Source: Alistipes sp. (GTDB taxonomy: Bacteria > Bacteroidota > Bacteroidia > Bacteroidales > Rikenellaceae). From it: a DNA stretch of 8,733 nt. Under the pieces are notes generated by a model. It did no database searches, was not told where the DNA came from, and saw only the letters and a program-made list of their open reading frames with translations. The stretch spans positions 1-8,733 of the forward strand of contig JAQUZZ010000041.1 in the NCBI GenBank assembly GCA_028691095.1, given 5' to 3'. Position numbers and translations under genes: made by a program. This document shows, in pieces, positions 1 to 6,900 of this stretch (position 1 is the stretch's first letter; every line of letters starts with the position of its first letter).

Positions 1-43
1 CTTGGAATGTTCCGGTGTAGTTTTTTACGGTGCCTACATACAT
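1..43 (-). CDS. 5' end of an unidentified leftward gene, cut by the window edge
   Basis: Reading leftward from an ATG at 43-41, 14 codons stay open to the edge and give MYVGTVKNYTGTFQ. A GAGG Shine-Dalgarno-like sequence (53-56 on the minus strand) lies 9 nt before the ATG. A Bacteroidetes-type -7 element, TAATTTTG (102 to 95), lies about 50 nt upstream, giving a leader of roughly 45 nt. These three signals in the right order support a real gene start, but 14 residues are too few to name a family. The GTVK stretch recalls the start of cold-shock domains, but the following residues do not continue that pattern, so I do not claim it. The gene runs in the same direction as the phosphofructokinase gene but is separated from it by a terminator, so it is probably its own transcription unit. 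Confidence 0.4.
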   Translation of the reverse strand, partial: MYVGTVKNYTGTFQ

Positions 44-73
44 CTCGTTAATCCTCAGATACGTATAAATCTT

Positions 74-94
74 AAAAATTAGCCTTTACAGGCT
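74..94 (-). terminator. Weak leftward hairpin plus T5 tract
   Basis: On the minus strand the arms AGCCT and AGGCT (94-81) form a 5-bp stem with a GTAA loop, followed after two bases by TTTTT (78-74). This could be a weak backup terminator for leftward read-through. Alternatively it is an early hairpin in the leader of the left-edge gene. The short stem makes either reading uncertain. Confidence 0.25.
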
Positions 95-102
95 CAAAAT
101 TA
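95..102 (-). promoter_or_regulatory. -7 promoter element (TAATTTTG) for the left-edge gene
   Basis: On the minus strand this reads TAATTTTG, matching the Bacteroidetes -7 consensus TAnnTTTG. No TTG is present at the usual -33 distance. It sits back-to-back with the rightward element at 117-124, only 14 bp apart. A leftward start would fall near position 90. Confidence 0.4.
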
Positions 103-116
103 TCCGATATATTGTG

Positions 117-124
117 TACCTTTG
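117..124 (+). promoter_or_regulatory. -7 promoter element (TACCTTTG), rightward
   Basis: TACCTTTG matches the Bacteroidetes -7 consensus TAnnTTTG. The predicted start of transcription is near position 130. No TTG lies about 20 bp upstream, so the -33 half is missing. There is no open reading frame downstream, only the structured segment that ends at the terminator 234-263. Confidence 0.45.
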
Positions 125-129
125 CCGAA

Positions 130-263
130 TAGACAATTCAAGTTCTCAACAGCTATATGTAGCCTCTAATGTAGGATTTGAGCCTTTTGTCAAAACACAA
201 GTACTGATTAACAGTGCGTTACTAACAAAAAGAGTATTCCTTGAAAAGGATACCTGTTTTTTT
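130..263 (+). ncRNA. Candidate small structured RNA, family unknown
   Basis: This segment lies between a TACCTTTG -7 element (117-124) and a hairpin-plus-T7 terminator (234-263), and it holds no credible reading frame; its two ATGs are each followed at once by TAG. It folds on paper into several helices. GACAA 132-136 pairs with TTGTC 187-191. Nested inside, CTCAA 145-149 pairs with TTGAG 178-182. Inside that, GCTA 152-155 pairs with TAGC 160-163. Next is a separate 6-bp hairpin, GTACTG 201-206 with CAGTGC 212-217 (loop ATTAA, one G-T pair). The terminator hairpin comes last. Length would be about 130 nt. I do not recognise it as 6S, tmRNA, SRP or RNase P RNA. Short helices can arise by chance in AT-rich DNA, so this is a candidate only. 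Its 3' end abuts the phosphofructokinase gene tail-to-tail. Confidence 0.35.
227..263. terminator. Bidirectional Rho-independent terminator after the phosphofructokinase gene
   Basis: GTATTCCTT (234-242) pairs with AAGGATAC (246-253), forming eight base pairs with one bulged T and a GAA loop. Rightward it is followed by T7 (257-263). Leftward it is followed by TCTTTTT (minus strand, 233-227). It lies 25 bp beyond the phosphofructokinase stop codon and serves that gene leftward. Rightward it would end the candidate small RNA. Confidence 0.7.
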
Positions 264-277
264 AATCAAGATGCGGC

Positions 278-1513
278 TTATTTATCCCACTCCAAGATCT
301 TGTTGAAGTCATAGGTTTCGGGATCCGAAACGTATGCTTTGGCAGCTTGATAGTCGGCCGGCGTGATGTAGTTCAGTACATTCTCCACGACCAATTTGAA
401 CTTGTCGGACTGGATGTCTACCAACCGCGGCGGAATCTTGCCCGTTGTAGGATCCTGAAGATCCTTCAGGTAGAGCGGAGAGACCTCACCGGCCGGATTG
501 GCATAGACCATACATCCGGTTTTGCCCTCATGGAAGAGTTTGTAGGTTCCCATACCCAGCAGCGAGCAATAAACCAAGTCGAAAGCGGTCGGGGTCTGGC
601 AACGCACCTCGTAACCAATCTCTACGGGACGCGATTTTACCTTGATTTTGAGCTCCGAGAGTTTCTTCTCCAGCATCTCGTTAAAGATATGCGCTTTGGA
701 GACTTTACCCAACTCGGGATGTCCGTGATCGTCATACGAGAAATGGATCCCCGACTTCTTGATCTCCTCGTTGCTCAACGAGTGGAAGACACCCTCTGAG
801 ATCATGGCTACACCATAGTCGATGCCCATGATCTTCCGTTTGATGATGGCCGATACCACAAGGTTCACGATCTTATCCACCGTGATCTCGGTTTTATTGA
901 ACATCTCCGGAATGACAACCATCGGGTAGTGACAAGCGGTTCCGATACCGAAAGCCAAGTGTCCTGCCGAACGACCCATGGCAGCCACTACAAACCAGTT
1001 GCCACTGGTGCGGGCGTCGGTATAGACGGTGCGACCGATGATCGAACCCATATCCTTGGCCGATTGGTAACCAAACGTCGGCGAGCCGGCCGGCAGCGGC
1101 AGGTCGTTGTCGATGGTTTTGGGAACGTGGATATTGGCAATCGGATAGTGTTTTGCCTCCAAGAATTTGGCAATACGGTTGGCGGTCGATGCGGTATCGT
1201 CGCCCCCTACGGTAACCAACAACTTGATGTTGTTCTTCACGAAAAGATCCAGATTGAAATCCTCCTCAAAGTTCTTGTCTGAGGGTTTGAAACGGCTCAT
1301 CGTCAAGAAAGATCCACCCCGATTGAAGATATCGTCAGCCAACAGGAAGTCGATCTCGGTAATCCGCGGCGTTGGGGTAAAGAGGCTGGAGTAGCCACAG
1401 TGCAGCCCCAATACACGATAACCCTTCTGCAAGAAGGTTTTAGCCACACTACCTACCACGGTATTCATTCCGGGAGCAGGACCTCCTCCGGTCAAAATTG
1501 CAATTGCATCCAT
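278..1513 (-). CDS. pfp: Phosphofructokinase, pyrophosphate-dependent type (PPi:fructose-6-phosphate 1-phosphotransferase)
   Basis: This 411-residue cytoplasmic enzyme phosphorylates fructose 6-phosphate to fructose 1,6-bisphosphate in glycolysis; the PPi form is reversible and can also serve gluconeogenesis. The phosphoryl-donor loop is TGGGPAPGMN (8-17), followed by VGGDDT (102-107), PKTIDND (131-137), MGR (179-181), SEG (239-241) and GYEVRCQTPTAFD (300-312), all in family order. Asp106 in GGDD and Lys132 in PKT occupy the positions that are Gly104 and Gly124 in ATP-using E. coli PfkA. The Asp/Lys pair is the known signature of PPi-dependent members, so the donor is inferred to be PPi. Automated pipelines may label it pfkA or plain 6-phosphofructokinase. 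The start ATG at 1513 puts the donor loop at the usual distance from the N-terminus. The gene appears monocistronic, with its own promoter and terminator. Confidence 0.95.
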   Translation of the reverse strand: MDAIAILTGGGPAPGMNTVVGSVAKTFLQKGYRVLGLHCGYSSLFTPTPRITEIDFLLADDIFNRGGSFLTMSRFKPSDKNFEEDFNLDLFVKNNIKLLVTVGGDDTASTANRIAKFLEAKHYPIANIHVPKTIDNDLPLPAGSPTFGYQSAKDMGSIIGRTVYTDARTSGNWFVVAAMGRSAGHLAFGIGTACHYPMVVIPEMFNKTEITVDKIVNLVVSAIIKRKIMGIDYGVAMISEGVFHSLSNEEIKKSGIHFSYDDHGHPELGKVSKAHIFNEMLEKKLSELKIKVKSRPVEIGYEVRCQTPTAFDLVYCSLLGMGTYKLFHEGKTGCMVYANPAGEVSPLYLKDLQDPTTGKIPPRLVDIQSDKFKLVVENVLNYITPADYQAAKAYVSDPETYDFNKILEWDK

Positions 1514-1626
1514 TGTCGAATGTATTTAAAGGTTTGAGTTTAAAGGTTTTCAGAATCAGCTCACACCGCCCACGACCGGTGTTTTGGGTCTTGGTCGGTG
1601 CAGGCCTCAGCCCGTTTTGCGTTATG
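1514..1626 (-). promoter_or_regulatory. Structured 5' leader of the phosphofructokinase gene
   Basis: If transcription starts just below the -7 element at 1639-1632, the mRNA has a leader of about 110 nt. It contains two exact copies of an 11-bp word (TTTAAAGGTTT on the plus strand, 1525-1535 and 1539-1549) with a 14-bp period, the nearer copy 11 bp before the start codon. It also has a possible hairpin, ACACCG 1563-1568 with CGGTGT 1577-1582. A competing pairing is CACCG 1564-1568 with CGGTG 1596-1600, together with CGACC 1573-1577 and GGTCG 1593-1597. The two folds exclude each other, which would suit a regulated leader, but I recognise no known riboswitch here. Confidence 0.3.
1525..1549. 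repeat. Two exact 11-bp direct repeats before the phosphofructokinase start
   Basis: TTTAAAGGTTT occurs at 1525-1535 and 1539-1549, separated by GAG. It lies in the transcribed leader next to the start codon. It may be a protein or RNA binding site, or a chance duplication. Confidence 0.7.
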
Positions 1627-1631
1627 CGACC

Positions 1632-1666
1632 CAAATTTACAATATTTTTTAATATTTTTTAACCAA
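1632..1666 (-). promoter_or_regulatory. Probable promoter of the phosphofructokinase gene
   Basis: Minus-strand TAAATTTG (1639-1632) fits the -7 consensus TAnnTTTG. TTG (1666-1664) is a candidate -33 element 24 bp upstream, slightly longer than the usual spacing of about 19-21 bp. The spacer is almost pure A/T and contains an exact 10-bp tandem repeat. Confidence 0.5.
1641..1660. repeat. Exact 10-bp tandem repeat in the promoter spacer
   Basis: AATATTTTTT is present twice without a gap, at 1641-1650 and 1651-1660. It lies between the proposed -33 and -7 elements of the phosphofructokinase promoter, so any change in copy number would change the spacing. Confidence 0.85.
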
Positions 1667-1709
1667 TTTGGGATTTTTCTCCGCGGGTCACTCGAAATCG
1701 TTGCAAACG

Positions 1710-2906
1710 CTAAGCCTGCAACAGACGCGCCGCCATCGACTCCACCAGCAGATCGCACGATGCGCGCTTCTCGGCATGGGGCACGCCATGAATCTCTGCG
1801 GCCGCAGCCACACTCTCCCACCCGATCCTCTCGGAAAACGCATTGAGGTTCTTGACCCCTCCGCCATTCCAGCTGAACGTACCGAACAATCCCAAGTAAC
1901 GATTCTTCAGCCCGATATGCTCCAGCTCGCGCGTCAAATTCTCCATCAAGGGGAACATCTGCATATTGTAGGCACAGCTGCCCAACATCACCCCACGGTA
2001 GAGCCAAAGGTCGTTCAGCAAGTAGGAGAGATGCGTTTTGGAAATATCATGCACCCGAATCTTGCGAACCCCCCGATCAGCCAAGCCACAAGCGATATAA
2101 TCGGCCATCCGGGCGGTGTTGTCATACATCGAGGCATAGATAATGGTGACTCCCGCTTCGGCCTCATAGCGGCTCCAGCGATCGTAGAGTCCAATCACCT
2201 GCGACGGATTGTGACGCCACACCAAGCCGTGCAGCGGACAGATCGTGGCGACCTCAACCCCCGACAACTTTTCCAAGGCCTTCTGCACCATCGCGCTGTA
2301 CTTACCCACAATATTGGAGTAGTAGCGACGCATCTCCGTCTCATAATGGGGTGCAAACTCCACCTGATCGTCAAAGCGACCTCCATCCAACGCCCCGAAC
2401 ATTCCGAAGGCATCACCCGTGAAGAGCACCCCCTCGGTCAGGTCATAACTCATCATCGTCTCAGGCCAATGCACCCAAGGGGTAAAGACAAATTTCAGGG
2501 TGTGGTGACCCAGCGACAGCGTCTCGCCATCCTTCACCTCCATCAACCGATCGTTGCATCCGAAGTAAGCGCCCAACACCTTAAAGGTTTTCTGATTGCC
2601 GACGATCTTCATCTCGGGGTGACGGTGCAGCAGCTCCACAATCTCACCCGAATGATCCAACTCCATGTGATGCACCACCAGATAATCGAGCGGACGCCCC
2701 TCCAACACCTGGTCGACCCAATCTGCATATCCGCGGTCGCTCCCAGCCTCCACCGTATCCATCAAGGCACACTTCTCATCCCGAATCAAGTAAGAGTTAT
2801 AAGAGACGCCGTAAGGCAACGGCCACATATTCTCAAACAAGGCTTTGCGCCGATCGTTGACGCATTTCCAATAAATTCGATCTCCGATTTTCTGTAACTT
2901 TTCCAT
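1710..2906 (-). CDS. fprA: Flavodiiron protein (A-type flavoprotein, oxygen/NO reductase)
   Basis: This 398-residue cytoplasmic enzyme belongs to the FprA/rubredoxin:oxygen oxidoreductase family, which reduces O2 to water or NO to N2O and protects anaerobes. Residues 1-250 form the metallo-beta-lactamase-like diiron domain. The ligands are His80, Glu82, Asp84 and His85 in HMELDH, then His146 (HWPETM), Asp165 (TGDAFG) and His226 (PLHGL). The gaps of 60, 18 and 60 residues match the family. A flavodoxin domain follows from about 253, with FMN-binding loops at YASMYDNTARMA, GSCAYNM and GTFSWNGGG. There is no fused rubredoxin or reductase domain, so electrons must come from a separate donor not seen here. 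I chose ATG 2906 because MEKLQKIGDRIYW aligns with family N-termini; an in-frame ATG at 2936 would add ten residues. No clear promoter or terminator is visible. A 6-bp hairpin (1700-1705 with 1717-1722) spans the stop codon but lacks a T tract. Confidence 0.95.
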   Translation of the reverse strand: MEKLQKIGDRIYWKCVNDRRKALFENMWPLPYGVSYNSYLIRDEKCALMDTVEAGSDRGYADWVDQVLEGRPLDYLVVHHMELDHSGEIVELLHRHPEMKIVGNQKTFKVLGAYFGCNDRLMEVKDGETLSLGHHTLKFVFTPWVHWPETMMSYDLTEGVLFTGDAFGMFGALDGGRFDDQVEFAPHYETEMRRYYSNIVGKYSAMVQKALEKLSGVEVATICPLHGLVWRHNPSQVIGLYDRWSRYEAEAGVTIIYASMYDNTARMADYIACGLADRGVRKIRVHDISKTHLSYLLNDLWLYRGVMLGSCAYNMQMFPLMENLTRELEHIGLKNRYLGLFGTFSWNGGGVKNLNAFSERIGWESVAAAAEIHGVPHAEKRASCDLLVESMAARLLQA

Positions 2907-2972
2907 GGCTCTATTTTTGTTTGAAATCCCATTCATCTTCTCATTTCACGCTCCACCTCATCAAGATTTCAT

Positions 2973-2980
2973 TACCTTTG
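2973..2980 (+). promoter_or_regulatory. -7 promoter element (TACCTTTG) for the DUF4294 gene
   Basis: TACCTTTG matches the Bacteroidetes -7 consensus. Transcription would start near 2986, giving a leader of about 22 nt before the ATG at 3008. This argues against any start codon further upstream, including TTG at 2921 or 2978. No -33 TTG is evident at the normal spacing. Confidence 0.5.
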
Positions 2981-3007
2981 CGAGGTGAAAAAATATCGTT
3001 TTGTCTT

Positions 3008-3592
3008 ATGCTCTGTCATGTAACGCTTCTGCTGTGTATCGGACTTGGGCTCCTTGTCAGTCAAGGGTCGGCGCAAACGATGTCGGAATACGGCCGTGTT
3101 ACGGCCACCGTCATCGAAGGGGACACCATGCCCCTGGTGCATCTGCCGCTCGCCTATGTCTTCAGTAAACCCAGCAAGGCCTTGGATCGACGTTATGCAC
3201 GGCTGATCTACAACCTCAAGAAGGTCTACCCGATCGCCCAAGAGGCCAATCTCACCTTGCAGGCCATGGAACGACGCATGGCACTGATGGGCTCCAAACG
3301 AGAGAAGCAAGCCTTCGTCAAGGCCATGGAGCGCGTCCTCAAGCAGCAATACACCCCCGTACTGAAGAACATGACGATCTCGCAAGGCAAATTACTCATC
3401 AAACTCATCGACCGCGAGACCGACCACACCTCCTATGAATTAGTCAAAGAGCTACGTGGCGGATTTCGTGCCTTCTTTTGGCAAAGCGTTGCGCGACTCT
3501 TCGGAGCCAACCTCAAGGACTCCTACGATGCCGAGGGAGACGATCAGATCATCGAAGAGTTGATCCACCTCTATGAGTTAGGGCTGCTCTAA
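3008..3592 (+). CDS. DUF4294 family protein, probably exported, function unknown
   Basis: This protein is 194 residues long from ATG 3008. The N-terminus (about residues 4-20) is strongly hydrophobic and is followed by SQGSA-QT, a plausible signal-peptidase I site near residue 22, so it is probably periplasmic. The body matches the Bacteroidetes family DUF4294: VIEGDTMPLVHL (35-46), RRYARLIYNLKKVYP (61-75), a basic helical middle, then MTISQGKLLIKLIDRET, ELVKELRGGFRAFFWQ (144-159) and EGDDQIIEELI near the C-terminus. No enzymatic motif is evident and no function is established for the family. The start is uncertain. From ATG 3008 the n-region carries no Lys or Arg, whereas GTG 2985 just upstream begins a Lys-Lys start in the wrong frame across an A6 tract (see findings). 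The gene is divergent from fprA and convergent with secA, so it appears monocistronic. Confidence 0.85.
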   Translation: MLCHVTLLLCIGLGLLVSQGSAQTMSEYGRVTATVIEGDTMPLVHLPLAYVFSKPSKALDRRYARLIYNLKKVYPIAQEANLTLQAMERRMALMGSKREKQAFVKAMERVLKQQYTPVLKNMTISQGKLLIKLIDRETDHTSYELVKELRGGFRAFFWQSVARLFGANLKDSYDAEGDDQIIEELIHLYELGLL

Positions 3593-3844
3593 CGGTGCGA
3601 TCCTCTTCCGCCACAGCTTCGCACCCACTCCTCGTTCACCTTTTGAAAGGGTGACCTCTCCTTCTTTCGCCGCCAAAGGTAACGATAATTTTGGAGATTT
3701 TCCGCCTTCGCTTATCGCCAACCCCCTCGTGCGCCTCCGTTCCTCGTCCGCTCACCATACCCACACACACGCATTTCGGAGGGGACTCACACGCCCTCCC
3801 CTCCATCAGAACGCCCTTTTCATCCTCAAAACACCCTCCCCCAC
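3593..3844. other. Intergenic gap with hairpins and facing -7-like elements, no gene seen
   Basis: No convincing reading frame is present; a 90-codon rightward frame starting at 3651 has no family features. The plus strand is C-rich. Three hairpins can be drawn. GGTGCGA 3594-3600 pairs with TCGCACC 3619-3625 (18-nt loop), directly after the DUF4294 stop. CACCTTT 3637-3643 pairs with AAGGGTG 3647-3653. GGAGGGG 3778-3784 pairs with CCCCTCC 3798-3804 (13-nt loop). Two -7-like words face opposite ways: TACCTTTG on the minus strand (3681-3674) and TAATTTTG on the plus strand (3686-3693), both without a -33 partner. They could drive a short RNA toward the terminator at 3845-3893 or antisense RNA into the DUF4294 tail, or they may be chance matches. 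Confidence 0.4.
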
Positions 3845-3893
3845 CATCAAAAAGTTGCGCAAGACCCTAAGGTCGTTGCGCAACTTTTTGATG
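3845..3893. terminator. Strong bidirectional terminator between the DUF4294 gene and secA
   Basis: CATCAAAAAGTTGCGCAA (3845-3862) and its exact complement (3876-3893) form an 18-bp perfect stem. It is extended by GACC 3863-3866 with GGTC 3871-3874 around a CTAA loop, with one bulged G at 3875. The A5 and T5 runs at the base give a U tract in either direction. It lies 26 bp beyond the secA stop and at the end of the convergent DUF4294 unit. Confidence 0.9.
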
Positions 3894-3919
3894 CCCGGTC
3901 AAGACCTATGGTGTTACCC

Positions 3920-6900
3920 CTAAGCCTCCAACTTTCCGTGGCAGTGTTTATACTTCTTGCCGCTACCGCAAGGGCAGGGGTCGTTGCGACCCACCCGTTT
4001 CTCGACATGCACCGGCATGGGTTTCGACGGAGCTTCAGCCCCACCCCCCGAAGCACTTAACTCGCGAGAGGTCTGCATCCGCGACATATCGGTACGGGGC
4101 TCACGCACTGCTGCAGGCGAGGCTGCCGCGGTGGGCGCACCCTGCGGGTTCTCCCGCACCGGAATGAAGGCCTTAAACATAGAGGCCAAGATCTCCCGAT
4201 TGCTCTTCTCCAGCATACGTGTAAAGAGGTTGTAGGACTCGAATTTATAGATCAACAACGGATCTTTCTGCTCATAGGAGGCATTCTGCACACTCTGACG
4301 CAGGTCGTCCATCTCCCGCAGATGCTCTTTCCAATCCTCGTCGATGGTCAGCAACATCAGAACCTTACAGTAGGATTTGAAGATCTCCTTGCACTGGCTG
4401 TCGTACGCCTTCTTCAGATTGACCGAAACATTGAAGACCCGACGGCCATCGGACACCGGTACGTAGATCGTCTCCACCTGATCGCCCTTGGTCTCATAGA
4501 CATTGCGGATCACCGGACTGGCCATGGTGGCAATCGCTGCAATACGACGGGTGTAGGCATTTTGCAGATCCTTCACCAACAGATCCACCAACTCCTCATG
4601 TTTGGCACTCTGGAATTGAGCCTCATCAAACGACGGCTGCACGGCAATCTGCCGAATCAACTCCATCTTGAAGTCGTCAAACTCCTCTTCCCGATGATTC
4701 TCCACGAAGTTCTCGGCAAAATCAACCATGATATTATTCAGATCGACCTCAATGCGCTCTCCATAGACCGCATGACGACGACGCGTGTAGATCACCTCAC
4801 GCTGGGCGTTCATCACATCGTCATATTCGAGCAGCCGTTTACGGATACCGAAGTTGTTCTCCTCCACTTTACGCTGTGCACGCTCGATGGCGCGAGACAT
4901 CATTCCGGCCTGAATCACCTCGCCCTCTTTGAGTCCCATCTTATCCATCAACCCAGCGATACGCTCCGATCCGAACAACCGCATCAGGTTATCCTCCAAC
5001 GAGACAAAGAACAACGACGATCCCGGGTCACCCTGACGACCGGCACGACCTCGCAACTGACGGTCTACACGACGCGACTCATGACGCTCCGTACCGATAA
5101 TGGCCAAACCGCCTGCGGCCTTCACCTCTGCGGTCAGCTTAATATCCGTACCACGACCGGCCATGTTGGTGGCAATGGTCACCTGACCCTGCCGTCCTGC
5201 CTCGGCCACAATCTGCGCCTCCATCTGGTGTTGTTTGGCATTCAGTACATTGTGCTTGATGCCACGCAACTTCAACATACGGCTCAACAACTCGGAGATC
5301 TCCACCGAAGTAGTACCCACCAAGACCGGACGACCCGCTCCCACCAACTGCACAATCTCGTCGATCACGGCATTGTATTTCTCACGCTTGGTCTTGTAGA
5401 TCACGTCGTCCTTATCGTCACGGATCACCGGACGGTTGGTCGGGATCACCATCACATCCAGCTTGTAGATGTTCCAAAGCTCACTGGCCTCCGTCTCCGC
5501 CGTACCGGTCATACCGGCCAACTTATGATACATACGGAAGTAGTTCTGAAGCGTCACGGTAGCCACCGTCTGCGTGGCGGCCTCGACCTTCACGCGCTCC
5601 TTGGCCTCAATCGCTTGATGGAGTCCGTCGGAGTAGCGACGACCCTCCATGATACGTCCCGTCTGCTCATCGACGATCTTCACCTTGTTTTCGATGACCA
5701 CATACTCGGTGTCGCGCTCGAACATACTGTATGCCTTGAGCAGTTGGTTGACCGTATGCAGCCGTTCCGCACGAATGGCGTAATCGTTGAAGACCTCGTC
5801 TTTCTTTGCAGCTTTCTCCTCCAAGGTCATCGAGCTCTTCTCGATGTCGGCCATGATCGACCCCATGTCGGGAAGGACGAAGAATTTATCCTCATTGACA
5901 CTCTTGGAGAGCACCTCTTGTCCCTTATCCTGCAACTCCACGGCGTTGAGTTTCTCGTCGATCACAAAGTAGAGATCATCGACAATCTCAGGCATCCGTT
6001 TGTTGTTATCCTGCATATAGACGTTCTCGGTCTTCTGCATCAGGGCTTTCATACCCTGCTCACTGAGGTACTTAATCAGCGGCTTGTATTTCGGCAATCC
6101 CTTATGTGCCCGATAGAGCAGAATACCACCCTCCTCGGTCTTGCCCTCGGCAATCAGTTTTTTGGCCTCGGCCACCAACTGGGTCACCAGGTTGCGCTGA
6201 AGGTTAAACAGGTTCTCGACTGCACCGCGGTATTGCTCAAACATCTGATCGTCTCCCTTGTTGACGGGGCCGGCAATAATCAACGGTGTCCGCGCATCAT
6301 CGATCAACACCGAGTCGACCTCATCGACAATGGCGTAGTGATGTTTCCGCTGCACCAGATCCTCCGGAGAGAAGGACATATTGTCACGCAAATAGTCGAA
6401 ACCGAACTCATTGTTGGTTCCGAAGGTAATATCCGAGAGGTAGGCTTTGCGACGTGCCGCAGAGTTGGGTTGATGACGATCGATGCAATCGACCGACAAA
6501 CCGTGGAACTCATACAGCGGCCCCATCCATTCCGAGTCACGTCGTGCCAAGTAGTCGTTCACCGTCACCACGTGGACTCCCTTTCCGGCCAAGGCATTCA
6601 GGAAGACGGGCAGCGTGGCCACCAAGGTTTTACCCTCACCGGTTGCCATCTCGGCAATGTTGCCTTTGTGCAACACGACACCTCCGAAGAGCTGACAGTC
6701 GTAGTGCACCATATCCCAATGAATCGTGTTGCCACCGGCCAGCCAATGATTGGCATAGATGGCCTGGTCGCCCTCGATCCGAACAAAATCTTTCGATGCC
6801 GCCAAATCGCGGTCGAATTGCGTGGCCGTAACCACAACCTCCTCGTTCTGCGCAAATCGACGAGCCGTATCCTTCACGATCGCAAACGCCTCCGGAAGGA

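Noticed and set aside
114..314. A 66-codon frame starting with GTG at 114
   Set aside because: It begins inside the promoter region, runs through the terminator hairpin and T7 tract and into the 3' end of the phosphofructokinase gene, and shows no domain features.
1668..2897. A 409-codon open frame on the plus strand, opposite fprA
   Set aside because: It is a mirror frame of fprA with a His/Gln/Leu-rich composition and no recognisable motif; the fprA reading has every family ligand in place.
2907..2936. An alternative fprA start at ATG 2936
   Set aside because: It adds ten residues not expected from family N-termini, and the GAGAAG before it touches the ATG with no spacing.
2921..3007. An upstream TTG start that would extend the DUF4294 protein by 29 residues
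   Set aside because: It lies upstream of the TACCTTTG promoter element and would place 29 mostly non-hydrophobic residues before the signal sequence.
3594..3670. A possible tRNA-like fold in the gap after the DUF4294 gene
   Set aside because: There is a 7-bp stem but no TpsiC arm sequence, anticodon arm or acceptor geometry of a tRNA.
3651..3923. A 90-codon frame in the DUF4294-secA gap
   Set aside because: It crosses the bidirectional terminator and runs into the secA stop. Its composition (Ser/Pro/Arg/His) reflects C-rich DNA and it has no ribosome binding site.
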